From NCBI RefSeq assembly GCF_000336575.1, contig NZ_AOPO01000011.1, positions 1 through 64,000 of the forward strand: 64,000 nt of DNA, in the 5' to 3' direction. This DNA comes from Vreelandella titanicae BH1. Lineage in GTDB: Bacteria; Pseudomonadota; Gammaproteobacteria; Pseudomonadales; Halomonadaceae. The notes under the pieces were generated by a model. The model worked only from the letters and a program-made list of their open reading frames with translations. It was not told the origin of the DNA and ran no database searches. Shown in pieces: positions 8,352 through 16,676 of this stretch (the first letter of the stretch is position 1; each line of letters opens with the position of its first letter). The translations under genes and the position numbers were made by a program.

Positions 8352-10135
8352 CCAACGATCCCCGTATCGAGATCTTGTTAGAGCGCTCGTTTCCACGCAC
8401 CACGCGATCTTTGCTTGATGAGTACGCCACGCCTGCCTATCAAGGCTATCAGTTGGAGGCGTGGGTCTTCGACGATGAAAGCGAACGCCAAGCCACAGAA
8501 ACGGCCTTCAAGGCTGCTGGTATTAGTGCGCGCCTGCGCAGTGCCTATAAGCCCCTGGTGCACTTCTTTTTAGAGGAGTTCTCGTGGGCGTCGCTGCGGT
8601 CGCTGGTAATTGAGTACCCGGTGTTAGCACATGCGCCGCGCCGCTTTCTGCTGGAAGCCTACCCGCTGGCGGCGCTACTTCCGCAAGGTGTAGCGCTACG
8701 CTGGGAAGAAGTTGATGCTACGCCTGCCACTATTTCAACCACTATTTCTACACCTCTTCATTATCGCGTTCGTGTGGAGCGTAGCACTGGGGAGCGGGAA
8801 ACGTATTGGGTTGATGCACCTAACCGTCAACATTTAGATCATGTAGATGAAGCACAGTGCTCACCCTGTGGCTGGCTGCGGCTCACCTCTCCCAATGGCG
8901 AGGTAAGCGAGTCAATTGTTGAGACGGACTATGAAGCGCTGTTTCAAGCGGCGATGGCGACGTTATCCTCAACCCAGTGGCAGACAGCATCGCCCTACTT
9001 TGAAGAGCTCAACTTTACGGTGCAGTTGCCCTGTAGTGACCGCCGTTTAGCGTTGGACGATGAGCATATCAGCCTTGCCGAGGCGCTCCATGAAGAGCTC
9101 TATTTCTCAGCGCTGGAGTATTTTCAGCGCCGCGCAGGTTTGGCGCTGGGGGATCGATCCATTCAGCCGGGGCAGATTGTGCCGGAAGTCTCCTCTCAGG
9201 GGGAGCGAGCCTATTTAAACGTCAGCCTACGGCCTTTGGATGCCTCCCAACTGCCGCGGGCCGAGGTCGAACTGGAGAGCGCTCAGCAGGCCATCGGCGT
9301 TGAACAAATAGAGGTGTTATTGGCAGCGCTGGGTGGTCAGGCGTTACACGCCAAGACACGAGCGGGGAGAGCGGTAGAGGCGCGTTATATCGTCGGCAGT
9401 GACCGCGCCGTTATGATCAGTGCGGGGCAGCATGCCAACGAAACCACCGGCGTGGTGGGGGCGTTGCGTGCTGCGGCGCAGCTTAGCGGTGAGCCTGAGG
9501 CCCACTTCGTCATTTCGCCGCTGGAAAACCCTGATGGCTACGCATTGCAAGGCCGGCTCGTCGCCACTCAGCCACGCCATATGCACCACGCGGCGCGCTA
9601 TACCGCCTTTGGTAATGACCTCCAGAGCCAGCCGCTTGGGCAGCCATTTGAACATGCTATTCGTGAACAGGCATTTGCTTTCAGTAATGCCGGACTGCAT
9701 ATCAATCTGCACGGCTACCCGGCCCATGAGTGGACGCGGCCGTTAAGCGGTTACGTGCCCCGCGGCTTTGAGATGTGGACGATTCCCAAGGGCTTCTTTT
9801 TGATCCTGCGCCATCAGCCAGGCTACGAAACAGCCGCCGAGCAGTTGGTGGAAGCCGTTACCCAGCAGCTTGCGCAAGTGCCTGGGCTGGTCGAATTTAA
9901 TGCCGCGCAAATTGCGTTATTTGAGACTCATGCAGGAGCGTTAACCTTCCCGATGTTGAACGGCTTCCCCTACCTAATCTCGGAAGATGCCAATCAATTA
10001 ACGCCATTGATGCTGATCACTGAATACCCTGATGAAACCCTAACCGGCGAGCCCTTTGTGCAGGCGCATACCGCGCAAATGGCAACGGTGGTGGCGGCCT
10101 ATAAGGCCTTTCAAACGCTCTTATTGAATAGTTAA
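8348..10135 (+). CDS. M14-family zinc carboxypeptidase coupled to the peptide importer
   Basis: 595 aa. The C-terminal half holds a carboxypeptidase A-type (M14) domain: zinc ligands HxxE in GQHANET (His362, Glu365), third ligand His455 in NLHGYP, and a Glu in FETHAG near residue 528 as probable catalytic base. The N-terminal 300 residues are unassigned. No signal peptide, so it acts in the cytoplasm, after uptake by the transporter encoded just upstream (ATGA overlap). I infer that it trims or deacylates imported peptides; the specificity is unknown. A 12-bp in-frame repeat gives the run TISTTIST near residue 130. Confidence 0.82.
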   Translation: MTNDPRIEILLERSFPRTTRSLLDEYATPAYQGYQLEAWVFDDESERQATETAFKAAGISARLRSAYKPLVHFFLEEFSWASLRSLVIEYPVLAHAPRRFLLEAYPLAALLPQGVALRWEEVDATPATISTTISTPLHYRVRVERSTGERETYWVDAPNRQHLDHVDEAQCSPCGWLRLTSPNGEVSESIVETDYEALFQAAMATLSSTQWQTASPYFEELNFTVQLPCSDRRLALDDEHISLAEALHEELYFSALEYFQRRAGLALGDRSIQPGQIVPEVSSQGERAYLNVSLRPLDASQLPRAEVELESAQQAIGVEQIEVLLAALGGQALHAKTRAGRAVEARYIVGSDRAVMISAGQHANETTGVVGALRAAAQLSGEPEAHFVISPLENPDGYALQGRLVATQPRHMHHAARYTAFGNDLQSQPLGQPFEHAIREQAFAFSNAGLHINLHGYPAHEWTRPLSGYVPRGFEMWTIPKGFFLILRHQPGYETAAEQLVEAVTQQLAQVPGLVEFNAAQIALFETHAGALTFPMLNGFPYLISEDANQLTPLMLITEYPDETLTGEPFVQAHTAQMATVVAAYKAFQTLLLNS

Positions 10136-10150
10136 TATTCCTTTATAACT

Positions 10151-10305
10151 AGGTGCGAGGGCAGGTTGAAGCGAGGGGCTTTCGACAGGGCCGGAAAAGG
10201 TTCCTGACAATTCCGGCATTTCCGCCATCCATGGCGGTCAGATGTCGAAAGTAGCGCCCACGGAAGGGTTCATAGCGCCCTCGCGGAAACCTGTTGTCGG
10301 CACCT
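10151..10305. repeat. Nested palindromic intergenic element
   Basis: The 210-bp gap between the peptidase and VRR-NUC genes folds into nested perfect inverted repeats: GCGAGGGC 10155-10162 with 10277-10284; CTTTCGACA 10179-10187 with 10243-10251; GCCGGAA 10190-10196 with 10211-10217; CCGCCAT 10222-10228 with 10231-10237. Alternative outer pairings (AGGTGC 10151-10156 with 10300-10305; CAGGTT 10162-10167 with 10288-10293) compete with the first. The layout is two hairpins inside a longer stem. It resembles the long ERIC-like intergenic repeats I associate with Halomonas and Marinobacter; a structured RNA is the alternative. Confidence 0.6.
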
Positions 10306-10308
10306 GGG

Positions 10309-10339
10309 TTGTACGGCATCGCCAGAGCACTGTTATAAT
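10309..10339 (+). promoter_or_regulatory. Promoter of the VRR-NUC/helicase operon
   Basis: A consensus TATAAT stands at 10334-10339; TTGTAC at 10309-10314 is a possible -35 but with a long 19-bp spacer. The ATG of the next gene begins only 7 nt after the -10, where transcription should start, so the mRNA may be leaderless. Confidence 0.55.
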
Positions 10340-10345
10340 GGATAA

Positions 10346-12037
10346 ATGAACAGTGCTTTCGCGACACCTACCGCCTCCCTTGATGACCCCTTCTATTACC
10401 TGACGAACTTTCGCTTCGTTTTGGCCTGGGTGGGGGAGCGCCACGCTGATTTGCTCGCGGCAGACGAGCTCGCTTTTCTTGAACAGTTTGAGAGCTTACC
10501 GCAAGCCTCCCAAGCGCTGCTGGTGCGCATGGTGATGCGCAAGGGCGAGCTGTTTCGGCTCAGCAAATTAAGCTACGCCGAGGTTGGCGACAGTGCCAGC
10601 GCCATGGCGCCCTTGATGTCGCTAGGTTGGGTCGATAGTGAATCGGTGCTTAGCGTTGATGAGCTGTTTAACCAGCTACGCTTGGCCGAACTGCGCCAGG
10701 CGTTGGTAGCGGAGATACGCGCTGCCGGGCTGAGCGCCTCAAGCGCTAAAACCGTGCTCTACGACACGCTGGCGAGCCAACTCAATGAACCCAAGCGGTT
10801 ATGCCAGTGGTGGCCCGAGGCAAACGATCCAGTTCTGCGGCTAACAGTCATGGAAACCTGCGACCGCCTGCGCCTGATGTTTTTTGGCAACCTGCGCCAG
10901 GACTGGGCCGAGTTCGTGTTAACCGAGCTTGGCCTCCAGCGTTTTGAAAGTGTGCCCTTCACGCCAGAGTCCCGCGCTTTCCAGTCGCGCCATGAAGTGG
11001 ATACGTATTTAGCGCTCCATCGTCTGCGCCAACGTCTGGACGACGGCGAGCTGCCCGCCGATCTATTCCCTGAAATGCCACCGCCTGCGGATAACCGCTG
11101 GCTAGCCACACGGCGCGCGCGGTTACTGCTCCAGTTGGGCCGTGAGGCAGAGCGTAGCGGAGACGCAGCGCTAGCGCTGAGACTGTATCGCGAGTCCGCC
11201 AGTAGCGAAGCGCGCATTCGGCAGTTACGTGTGTTGGAGCGCCAAGGCGAACACACCGCGGCCTTTGAGCTGGCGACCCAAGCCCTTAATAGCAGCCCCA
11301 ACGAAACCGAGCACCAGGCGCTGGTGCGGATTCTGCCGCGCTTACAGCGGCGGCTTAAACTGCCTGCTGAGCCGAGCGACTCCGAACCCACTCATGAGCG
11401 CTGGGACTTATCATTGCCCGGGCCGCAGTGGGTCGAACGCGCCGTGGTCGAGGCACTCAGCGAGCCTGGGGCGCCGGTCTACTACGTGGAAAACTCGCTG
11501 CTGACCGGGCTGTTTGGTCTGCTTTGCTGGCCAGCGATTTTCGCTCCATTACCGGGGGCTTTCTTCCACCCCTTTCACCATGGCCCAGCTGACTTGTACC
11601 GTGAGGACTTCGTGGTGCGGCGGCGAGACACCTTCGATGCCTGCCTGGCGCACCTGGAAGATGGCAGCTACCAAGAGGTGATTCGGGCGACCTGGAGGGA
11701 GAAACACGGCCTGGCGTCTCCCTTTGTGCACTGGGCGATTGTCGATGAACCGCTGGTTGAGCTGGCGTTGACGTGCATTCCCGCCGTGCACCTACGCCTG
11801 TGCTTTGAGCGGTTGCTGGGGGATCTGAAAGCCAACCGGGCCGGGCTACCGGATTTAATTCAATTTATGCCCGATGCGCCCGCTGGCGAGCCACGCTATC
11901 GGATGATTGAGGTCAAAGGCCCCGGCGATCGGCTGCAGGATAACCAGCGCCGCTGGCTTACGTTTTTTCACCGCCATGCCATGCCCGTGGCGGTGTGTTA
12001 CGTGAGCTGGTCGACTGGCGACGAGCCTGAACCATGA
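10346..12037 (+). CDS. VRR-NUC (FAN1-like) nuclease
   Basis: 563 aa. The C-terminal VRR-NUC domain shows GLPDLIQF (metal-binding Asp) followed by YRMIEVKGPGDRLQDNQ, the E-x-K plus Q pattern of the PD-(D/E)XK fold, at about residues 500-530. The N-terminal region starts DDPFYYLTNFRFVL, the conserved opening of bacterial FAN1 homologues, and the middle is helical and TPR-like. Known FAN1 enzymes are structure-specific nucleases that unhook DNA interstrand crosslinks. The gene overlaps the helicase gene by 4 bp (ATGA), so the two products are made together and probably act on the same lesions. No ribosome-binding site is seen, in line with a leaderless start. Confidence 0.87.
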   Translation: MNSAFATPTASLDDPFYYLTNFRFVLAWVGERHADLLAADELAFLEQFESLPQASQALLVRMVMRKGELFRLSKLSYAEVGDSASAMAPLMSLGWVDSESVLSVDELFNQLRLAELRQALVAEIRAAGLSASSAKTVLYDTLASQLNEPKRLCQWWPEANDPVLRLTVMETCDRLRLMFFGNLRQDWAEFVLTELGLQRFESVPFTPESRAFQSRHEVDTYLALHRLRQRLDDGELPADLFPEMPPPADNRWLATRRARLLLQLGREAERSGDAALALRLYRESASSEARIRQLRVLERQGEHTAAFELATQALNSSPNETEHQALVRILPRLQRRLKLPAEPSDSEPTHERWDLSLPGPQWVERAVVEALSEPGAPVYYVENSLLTGLFGLLCWPAIFAPLPGAFFHPFHHGPADLYREDFVVRRRDTFDACLAHLEDGSYQEVIRATWREKHGLASPFVHWAIVDEPLVELALTCIPAVHLRLCFERLLGDLKANRAGLPDLIQFMPDAPAGEPRYRMIEVKGPGDRLQDNQRRWLTFFHRHAMPVAVCYVSWSTGDEPEP

Positions 12038-14307
12038 GCGCGACCTATCGCGTGGCAGTGCGCGCGCTGTGCGACTTCACTGCTCGGCAGGGGGATCTCG
12101 ATCACCGCTTTACCCCGGCGCCCAGTGCGCGCGAAGGGATGGAAGGGCATACGCTAGTGACCAGCCGCCGGGGAGAAGACTATCTCGCTGAACTGCCCCT
12201 GTCGGGGAAGTTTGAAGGGCTGATAGTTATCGGCCGCGCCGATGGTTTCGACCCCACGGCCAACCGCCTGGAGGAGATCAAAACCCACCGTGGCAGCCTG
12301 GAGCGCATGGCGGATAATCAGCGCGCCCTCCACTGGGCGCAGGTAAAAGTCTACGGCGCGTTACTGTGTGCTGAGCGTGCGCTGGAACAGATTACCTTGA
12401 CGTTGGTTTATCTGGATATTGCCAGCGGCAAAGAGACCCTGATCAGCCAGGAAGCCACTGCCGACGAACTCCAGGCGTTCTTTGCCGATCAGTGCCAACG
12501 CTTCCTTGCCTGGGCAGAACAGGAGGCCGGGCACCGTCAGGATCGCGATAGCGGTCTGCAGACCCTGCGCTTTCCCCATGCTGCGTTTCGCCCCGGCCAG
12601 CGCGAACTCGCTGAAGACGTTTACAAAGCCGCTAGCACCGGGCGCTGCCTGCTCGCCCAGGCGCCCACCGGCATCGGTAAAACCATGGGCACGCTGTTTC
12701 CGATGCTTTCGGCCATGCCCCGCCAGCAGCTCGATCGGATCGCCTTTCTGACCATGAAAACCCCTGGCCGCCGTTTGGCGCTGGATGCCCTGGCTACACT
12801 GCGCACTAGTGATGAAACACTTCCTCTGCGGGTGCTGGAACTGGTGGCGCGGGAGAAAGCCTGCGAATACCCAGATCGCGCCTGCCACGGCGAGTCGTGC
12901 CCATTGGCCGCCGGCTTTTACGATCGCCTGCCTGCAGCACGCCAGGCGGCGGTGGATCAGGGATGGCTGGATCGCGACGCGCTGCGCGAAGTGGCGTTGG
13001 CCCACGATGTTTGCCCGTATTATCTCGGCCAGGAGCTGGCGCGCTGGGCGGATGTGATCGTCGGTGACGTCAATCACTGGTTCGATAGCCACGCCCTGCT
13101 GCACGGTTTGGCCCAGGCCAACGATTGGCGAACGGGCGTGCTGGTCGACGAAGCGCATAATCTGATTGAGCGCGCCCGCGGCATGTACAGCGCCGAGCTC
13201 GATCAGCAGCGTTTCAACCGGGTTCGCCGTGCTGCGCCCAAAGCGCTCTCCCGGCCCCTGGGTCGTTTGTCCCGCCAATGGCAAGCGGTGATTAAAGAAG
13301 CAGGGCTGGAAGAGGAGGGCGACCCCAGGAAACCGGCCTACCGGCTGCTTACGGTATTGCCCGACAAGCTAGTCACCGCTGCCCAACAGGTGGGCGCCGC
13401 CATCACTGACCACCTGGGTGAGCACCCCGAAGATGCCAGCCTGGAACTACAGGAATTGTTATTTGAAGCGCTGGCATTCTGCCGCCTGGCGGAGCGCTTT
13501 GGTGAGCACTCCCTGTGTGATCTTACCCGCTATGGGCGCGGTCGGGCGGTGTTGGGGTTACGCAATCTGATACCCGCCGATTTTCTGGCCGCACGGTTTA
13601 ACGCGGCCCACTCAGTGGTGCTGTTTTCGGCGACGTTAAACCCTGCCCACTACTACCGGGATCTGCTGGGCTTGCAGGAAAACACGGTATGGCGGGAAGT
13701 GGCATCGCCCTTTACCGCGTGTCAGTTGGAGGTGCGTATACGCACGGATATCTCCACGCGTTTTCGGGATCGGGACGCCTCTATCGATCCTATCGTCGCG
13801 GCCATGGCGCAGCAGTATCAGCGCAAATCAGGCCACTATTTAGCGTTCTTCAGCAGCTTTGCTTACCTGGAGGCAGCGCTGGCGCGGTTTCGCGAGGCGC
13901 ACCCGGAAGTACCCGTTTTCAGCCAAACCCGCGGGATGCCGGAAGCGCAGCGCGAGGAATTTCTGGCGCGCTTTGCACCCGGTGGAGAAGGCATCGGCTT
14001 TGCGGTGTTGGGCGGTGCCTTTGCAGAAGGCATCGACCTGCCCGGCGACCGATTGATCGGAGCCTTTATCGCCACCTTGGGACTACCGCCGTTTAACGAC
14101 TTTAACGAAGCGCTTAAAGCACGACTAACCGCCCGCTTCGGCCAAGGTGACGACTATACCTACCGCATTCCCGGCATGATCAAAGTGGTGCAGGCCGCAG
14201 GTCGCGTTATTCGCAGTCCAGAAGATCAAGGGGTTGTGGTATTAATGGATGATCGTTTTGCCCAGGCCAGCGTACGTGCGCTATTGCCACGCTGGTGGGG
14301 AGCTTAA
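12034..14307 (+). CDS. Fe-S XPD/DinG-type DNA helicase with N-terminal PD-(D/E)XK nuclease motif
   Basis: 757 aa. The N-terminus has a Cas4/RecB-like nuclease signature: GRADGFD (Asp70), EIK (Glu81, Lys83), and a Q-x3-Y (QVKVY). Helicase motifs follow: Walker A APTGIGKT at 210-217, four cysteines for an iron-sulfur cluster (KACEYP, RACHGESCPL, HDVCPYY) at about 280-330, DEAH in VDEAHN near 370, and motif VI QAAGRVIRS near 720. Such superfamily-2 helicases unwind DNA 5'-3'. Coupled to the VRR-NUC gene. Its last 125 bp within 14174-14298 are duplicated at 31707-31831. Here the protein ends RWWGA, whereas the distant copy ends RWWTLGDIHP, so the native C-terminus was probably exchanged when the pigment cluster inserted. 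Confidence 0.9.
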   Translation: MSATYRVAVRALCDFTARQGDLDHRFTPAPSAREGMEGHTLVTSRRGEDYLAELPLSGKFEGLIVIGRADGFDPTANRLEEIKTHRGSLERMADNQRALHWAQVKVYGALLCAERALEQITLTLVYLDIASGKETLISQEATADELQAFFADQCQRFLAWAEQEAGHRQDRDSGLQTLRFPHAAFRPGQRELAEDVYKAASTGRCLLAQAPTGIGKTMGTLFPMLSAMPRQQLDRIAFLTMKTPGRRLALDALATLRTSDETLPLRVLELVAREKACEYPDRACHGESCPLAAGFYDRLPAARQAAVDQGWLDRDALREVALAHDVCPYYLGQELARWADVIVGDVNHWFDSHALLHGLAQANDWRTGVLVDEAHNLIERARGMYSAELDQQRFNRVRRAAPKALSRPLGRLSRQWQAVIKEAGLEEEGDPRKPAYRLLTVLPDKLVTAAQQVGAAITDHLGEHPEDASLELQELLFEALAFCRLAERFGEHSLCDLTRYGRGRAVLGLRNLIPADFLAARFNAAHSVVLFSATLNPAHYYRDLLGLQENTVWREVASPFTACQLEVRIRTDISTRFRDRDASIDPIVAAMAQQYQRKSGHYLAFFSSFAYLEAALARFREAHPEVPVFSQTRGMPEAQREEFLARFAPGGEGIGFAVLGGAFAEGIDLPGDRLIGAFIATLGLPPFNDFNEALKARLTARFGQGDDYTYRIPGMIKVVQAAGRVIRSPEDQGVVVLMDDRFAQASVRALLPRWWGA
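14174..14298 (+). repeat. 125-bp direct repeat, left copy (3' end of helicase gene)
   Basis: Identical to 31707-31831 except for one base (c at 14292, t at 31825), same orientation. Outside these limits the two flanks diverge at once. It encodes helicase motif VI to the end (MIKVVQAAGR ... LLPRWW). It marks the left border of the aryl polyene cluster. Confidence 0.95.
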
Positions 14308-14901
14308 TAGGCCATCGCTTTTGCTGATGGAGAGCCTGGGTAACGAGCGAATCTGCAGCAAGCTATATTGGCAGCAGATACTGACTGTCCAGTTCTCATG
14401 TTGCCACTGCCAAGCGTGGGCACCCCCACCGGGAAGCAGTCGAGAAAGACGAGTGCCTAGTACATGATGGGGCGTTTTACCGCAGAGGCTATCAAGCTTG
14501 AACAACGCCTCGTGAAGTGTCCAGGCTCGATAGAACATGCTTAAAGGGGCAGTGGACGCCATTATCTCATGGCGCACATCGGCTTCAGGCAAGCACGCTA
14601 CCAGTCCGCTTAGCCGGTTTCTGTGTCGGGAACGCACTTGCTCGATATCAATGCCCACTGGCACCGTGGCGATCCCAGCGATAACGCGCAGGCCGCGATG
14701 GGAGAGGCACGCCCGCCAGGGGGAGGGAAGCGCGGGATGCCGCGGTGCGCCGCATCCTCTGGGCGTCCACTCATCCACTGGGCAGTGGAAACCGTGTGCT
14801 GCCGTGAGCTGCGAGAGCAGTTCTCTTCCCAGCCGTGATAGACAAGCCCCGCTGCTATCAGCGGGAGCTTGTACTAACAACATGTCGAGACGAGGCGTCA
14901 T
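14281..14901 (-). CDS. 4'-phosphopantetheinyl transferase (Sfp-type)
   Basis: 206 aa from the ATG at 14901, which follows the preceding stop by 2 bp; an upstream in-frame ATG at 14967 would overlap that gene. The magnesium-binding motif VGIDIEQV and the second motif FYRAWTLHEALFKL (usually W-x-x-K-E-A; here His replaces Lys) identify the family. It would attach phosphopantetheine to the serine of the two ACPs in this cluster. Last gene of the operon. Its 3' end runs 27 bp antisense into the helicase stop region, across the island border, so the C-terminus LSSPPAWQ is encoded in part by repeat DNA. Confidence 0.85.
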   Translation of the reverse strand: MTPRLDMLLVQAPADSSGACLSRLGRELLSQLTAAHGFHCPVDEWTPRGCGAPRHPALPSPWRACLSHRGLRVIAGIATVPVGIDIEQVRSRHRNRLSGLVACLPEADVRHEIMASTAPLSMFYRAWTLHEALFKLDSLCGKTPHHVLGTRLSRLLPGGGAHAWQWQHENWTVSICCQYSLLQIRSLPRLSISKSDGLLSSPPAWQ

Positions 14902-14903
14902 TA

Positions 14904-15347
14904 TTAACGCAGGGTGACCACATCGCCGCGTAAGGCGACGCCTGCCATGATGGCCCCGGCATGGCACTCGTATTCAGTATTTGATGCCATCGGCTGACGG
15001 TCGTAAAAGCTTTCTATATTGACGACCGCATTGCCACCTTCGGCTTTGATACGATCTTGCAGGCTGATTAGCGCTGATAACATGACCCATTGACAGGCTT
15101 CTTCATCAGACTTATTGAAAGCATTGGTCTTTTTGCTGGTAACGAAGTTGCCATACTCGTTGGCGACCTCGCCGTGCGGGGTATCGGCAAAGAAAAAGCG
15201 GATGTTGGGATCGAGCCGTTCCCTGGCTGCAGGCGTATTCATGGCCTCTTCAATCGACAGCATGTGGGTGGTATCCCGTGCATAGCTAGTTGTGCTCAGC
15301 AGCAGAGCCCCCAGTAACATAGTGAATAAAATCAATCCTCTGGTCAT
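14904..15347 (-). CDS. Small periplasmic protein of aryl polyene clusters (often misnamed excinuclease ATPase subunit)
   Basis: 147 aa with a signal peptide (residues 1-23, cut near SYARD). The core has NAFNKSDEEACQWVMLSALI and NAVVNIESFYDR, ending ECHAGAIMAGVALRGD, with two cysteines that may form a disulfide. I recall proteins with this pattern in many APE clusters under the meaningless label excinuclease; it contains no ATPase motif. The middle region recalls YbjQ/RcsF-like folds. Role unknown; its periplasmic location and place next to the export genes suggest handling of the lipid or of envelope stress. Confidence 0.7.
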   Translation of the reverse strand: MTRGLILFTMLLGALLLSTTSYARDTTHMLSIEEAMNTPAARERLDPNIRFFFADTPHGEVANEYGNFVTSKKTNAFNKSDEEACQWVMLSALISLQDRIKAEGGNAVVNIESFYDRQPMASNTEYECHAGAIMAGVALRGDVVTLR

Positions 15348-15416
15348 TTAGCGTTCCTTTTCGCTGGGTTGTAAGCACCTGATACCAGGCACCTTGAGTG
15401 GCACGGTGTCGTGCCT

Positions 15417-16676
15417 TTAGAGCCAACGCCGGAAGATCAACGAAGTGTTGATACCGCCGAAGGCAAAATTATTGCTCATGACATAGTCGCAATCGATATG
15501 ACGTCCTTGACCGCTTAGGTAGTCGAGTGCTGCACAGGCGTCGTCGAGCTGGTCAAGGTTAGCAGTGCCATGGAACCACCCTTCACGCATCATCTCGATA
15601 GCGACCCAGGCCTCCAGTGCGCCACAGGCGCCCAGTGTGTGGCCGGTAAAGCTTTTGAAGGCACTAATCGGGAGTTTTGAGCCGAAAACGGCATGGGTGG
15701 CATGACTCTCGGCGATGTCCCCACGGTCGGTGGCAGTACCATGGGCACTGACGTAGCCGATCTGTTCTGGCTGCAAGCCAGCGTCATCGAGCGCCTGGCG
15801 AATAGCCTGCTCCATGATGCGGGCGTCGGGCTGAGTAACATGGCGGCCATCGCTGTTGGTGCCAAAGCCCACTAGCTCGGCGTAGATGTTGGCCCCCCGT
15901 GCCAGGGCGTGCTCAAGCTCTTCAAGGATCAAGGTGCCAGCACCTTCGCCGATCACCAGACCGTCGCGCTCGGTATCGAAGGGACGTGGGGAGGTGTGTG
16001 GCGCATCGTTGCGGGTGCTGGTGGCAAATAGTGTGTCGAAGACAGCTGCTTCAGAGGCCGATAGCTCTTCACAACCACCGGCAATCATCGCTGTCTGGCG
16101 CCCGAAGCGAATGGCTTCATAGGCGTAGCCGATGCCCTGGCTACCCGATGTGCAGGCACTCGAGGTGGTATAGATGCGTCCGCGCACACCGAGGAACACA
16201 CCAATGTTGACCGGCGCGGTATGGGCCATCATGCGGATATAGGAGTTCGCATTAAGCCCATCGGTCGACTTGTTGATTAACATGTTGCCGAAGTCGGCGA
16301 CGGCGTCGGGCTCTCCCGCTGACGCGCCATAGGCGATCCCCATTTGGCCACTCCCTAAGAGCGTCGAGTCAAGTAGCCCTGCATCCTCTAGTGCCAGTTC
16401 GCTGGCACGGGTCGCCATTTGTGCTCCCCGGCCCATGCTGCGCAGTGCACGGCGATGGTAATGCCCGGGTAGTGTGAAGTCGTTGACGGGAGCGCCGAGC
16501 CGAGTGTTGAGACCTTCGTAGCTATCCCAGTCATCCATATAGCGAATACCATTTTGTAGTCGCTCGAGGCGTGCACGCATACTTGGCCAGTCATTACCGA
16601 TCGGTGAGAAACCGGCCATCCCTGTAACCACCACTCTGCGACCGAGCCCATCCTGGCGTAATGTGTTGTTTGGCAT
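15417..16676 (-). CDS. Beta-ketoacyl-ACP synthase (ApeR-like)
   Basis: 419 aa ketosynthase of the FabB/FabF fold. The catalytic cysteine sits in TTSSACTSGSQ, the histidines in SAHGTATDRGD and KSFTGHTLGACG. The start at 16676 gives an ATGA overlap with the ketoreductase stop; the open frame continues upstream to 16739 but without purpose. The complete Cys-His-His set means it can both load and condense. By analogy with characterised APE pathways, a homodimeric KS (ApeR) starts or assists chain extension, while a second KS works with the chain-length factor. Confidence 0.9.
   Translation of the reverse strand: MPNNTLRQDGLGRRVVVTGMAGFSPIGNDWPSMRARLERLQNGIRYMDDWDSYEGLNTRLGAPVNDFTLPGHYHRRALRSMGRGAQMATRASELALEDAGLLDSTLLGSGQMGIAYGASAGEPDAVADFGNMLINKSTDGLNANSYIRMMAHTAPVNIGVFLGVRGRIYTTSSACTSGSQGIGYAYEAIRFGRQTAMIAGGCEELSASEAAVFDTLFATSTRNDAPHTSPRPFDTERDGLVIGEGAGTLILEELEHALARGANIYAELVGFGTNSDGRHVTQPDARIMEQAIRQALDDAGLQPEQIGYVSAHGTATDRGDIAESHATHAVFGSKLPISAFKSFTGHTLGACGALEAWVAIEMMREGWFHGTANLDQLDDACAALDYLSGQGRHIDCDYVMSNNFAFGGINTSLIFRRWL

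Noticed and set aside
8730..8760. 12-bp coding repeat in the M14 gene as a regulatory array
   Set aside because: It is in frame, gives TISTTIST, and has only two units; probably a neutral local duplication.
12361..13284. 307-aa minus-strand open frame inside the helicase gene
   Set aside because: Shadow of a high-GC coding gene with conserved helicase motifs on the plus strand.
14249..14467. Plus-strand open frame across the left island border (72 aa)
   Set aside because: It is a frame-shifted reading of the helicase end and the antisense of the phosphopantetheinyl transferase gene; no ribosome-binding site and no recognisable protein.
14904..15347. Excinuclease ATPase subunit
   Set aside because: The common database label for this APE-cluster protein is unsupported: it is 147 aa with a signal peptide and has no Walker motifs or UvrA zinc fingers.
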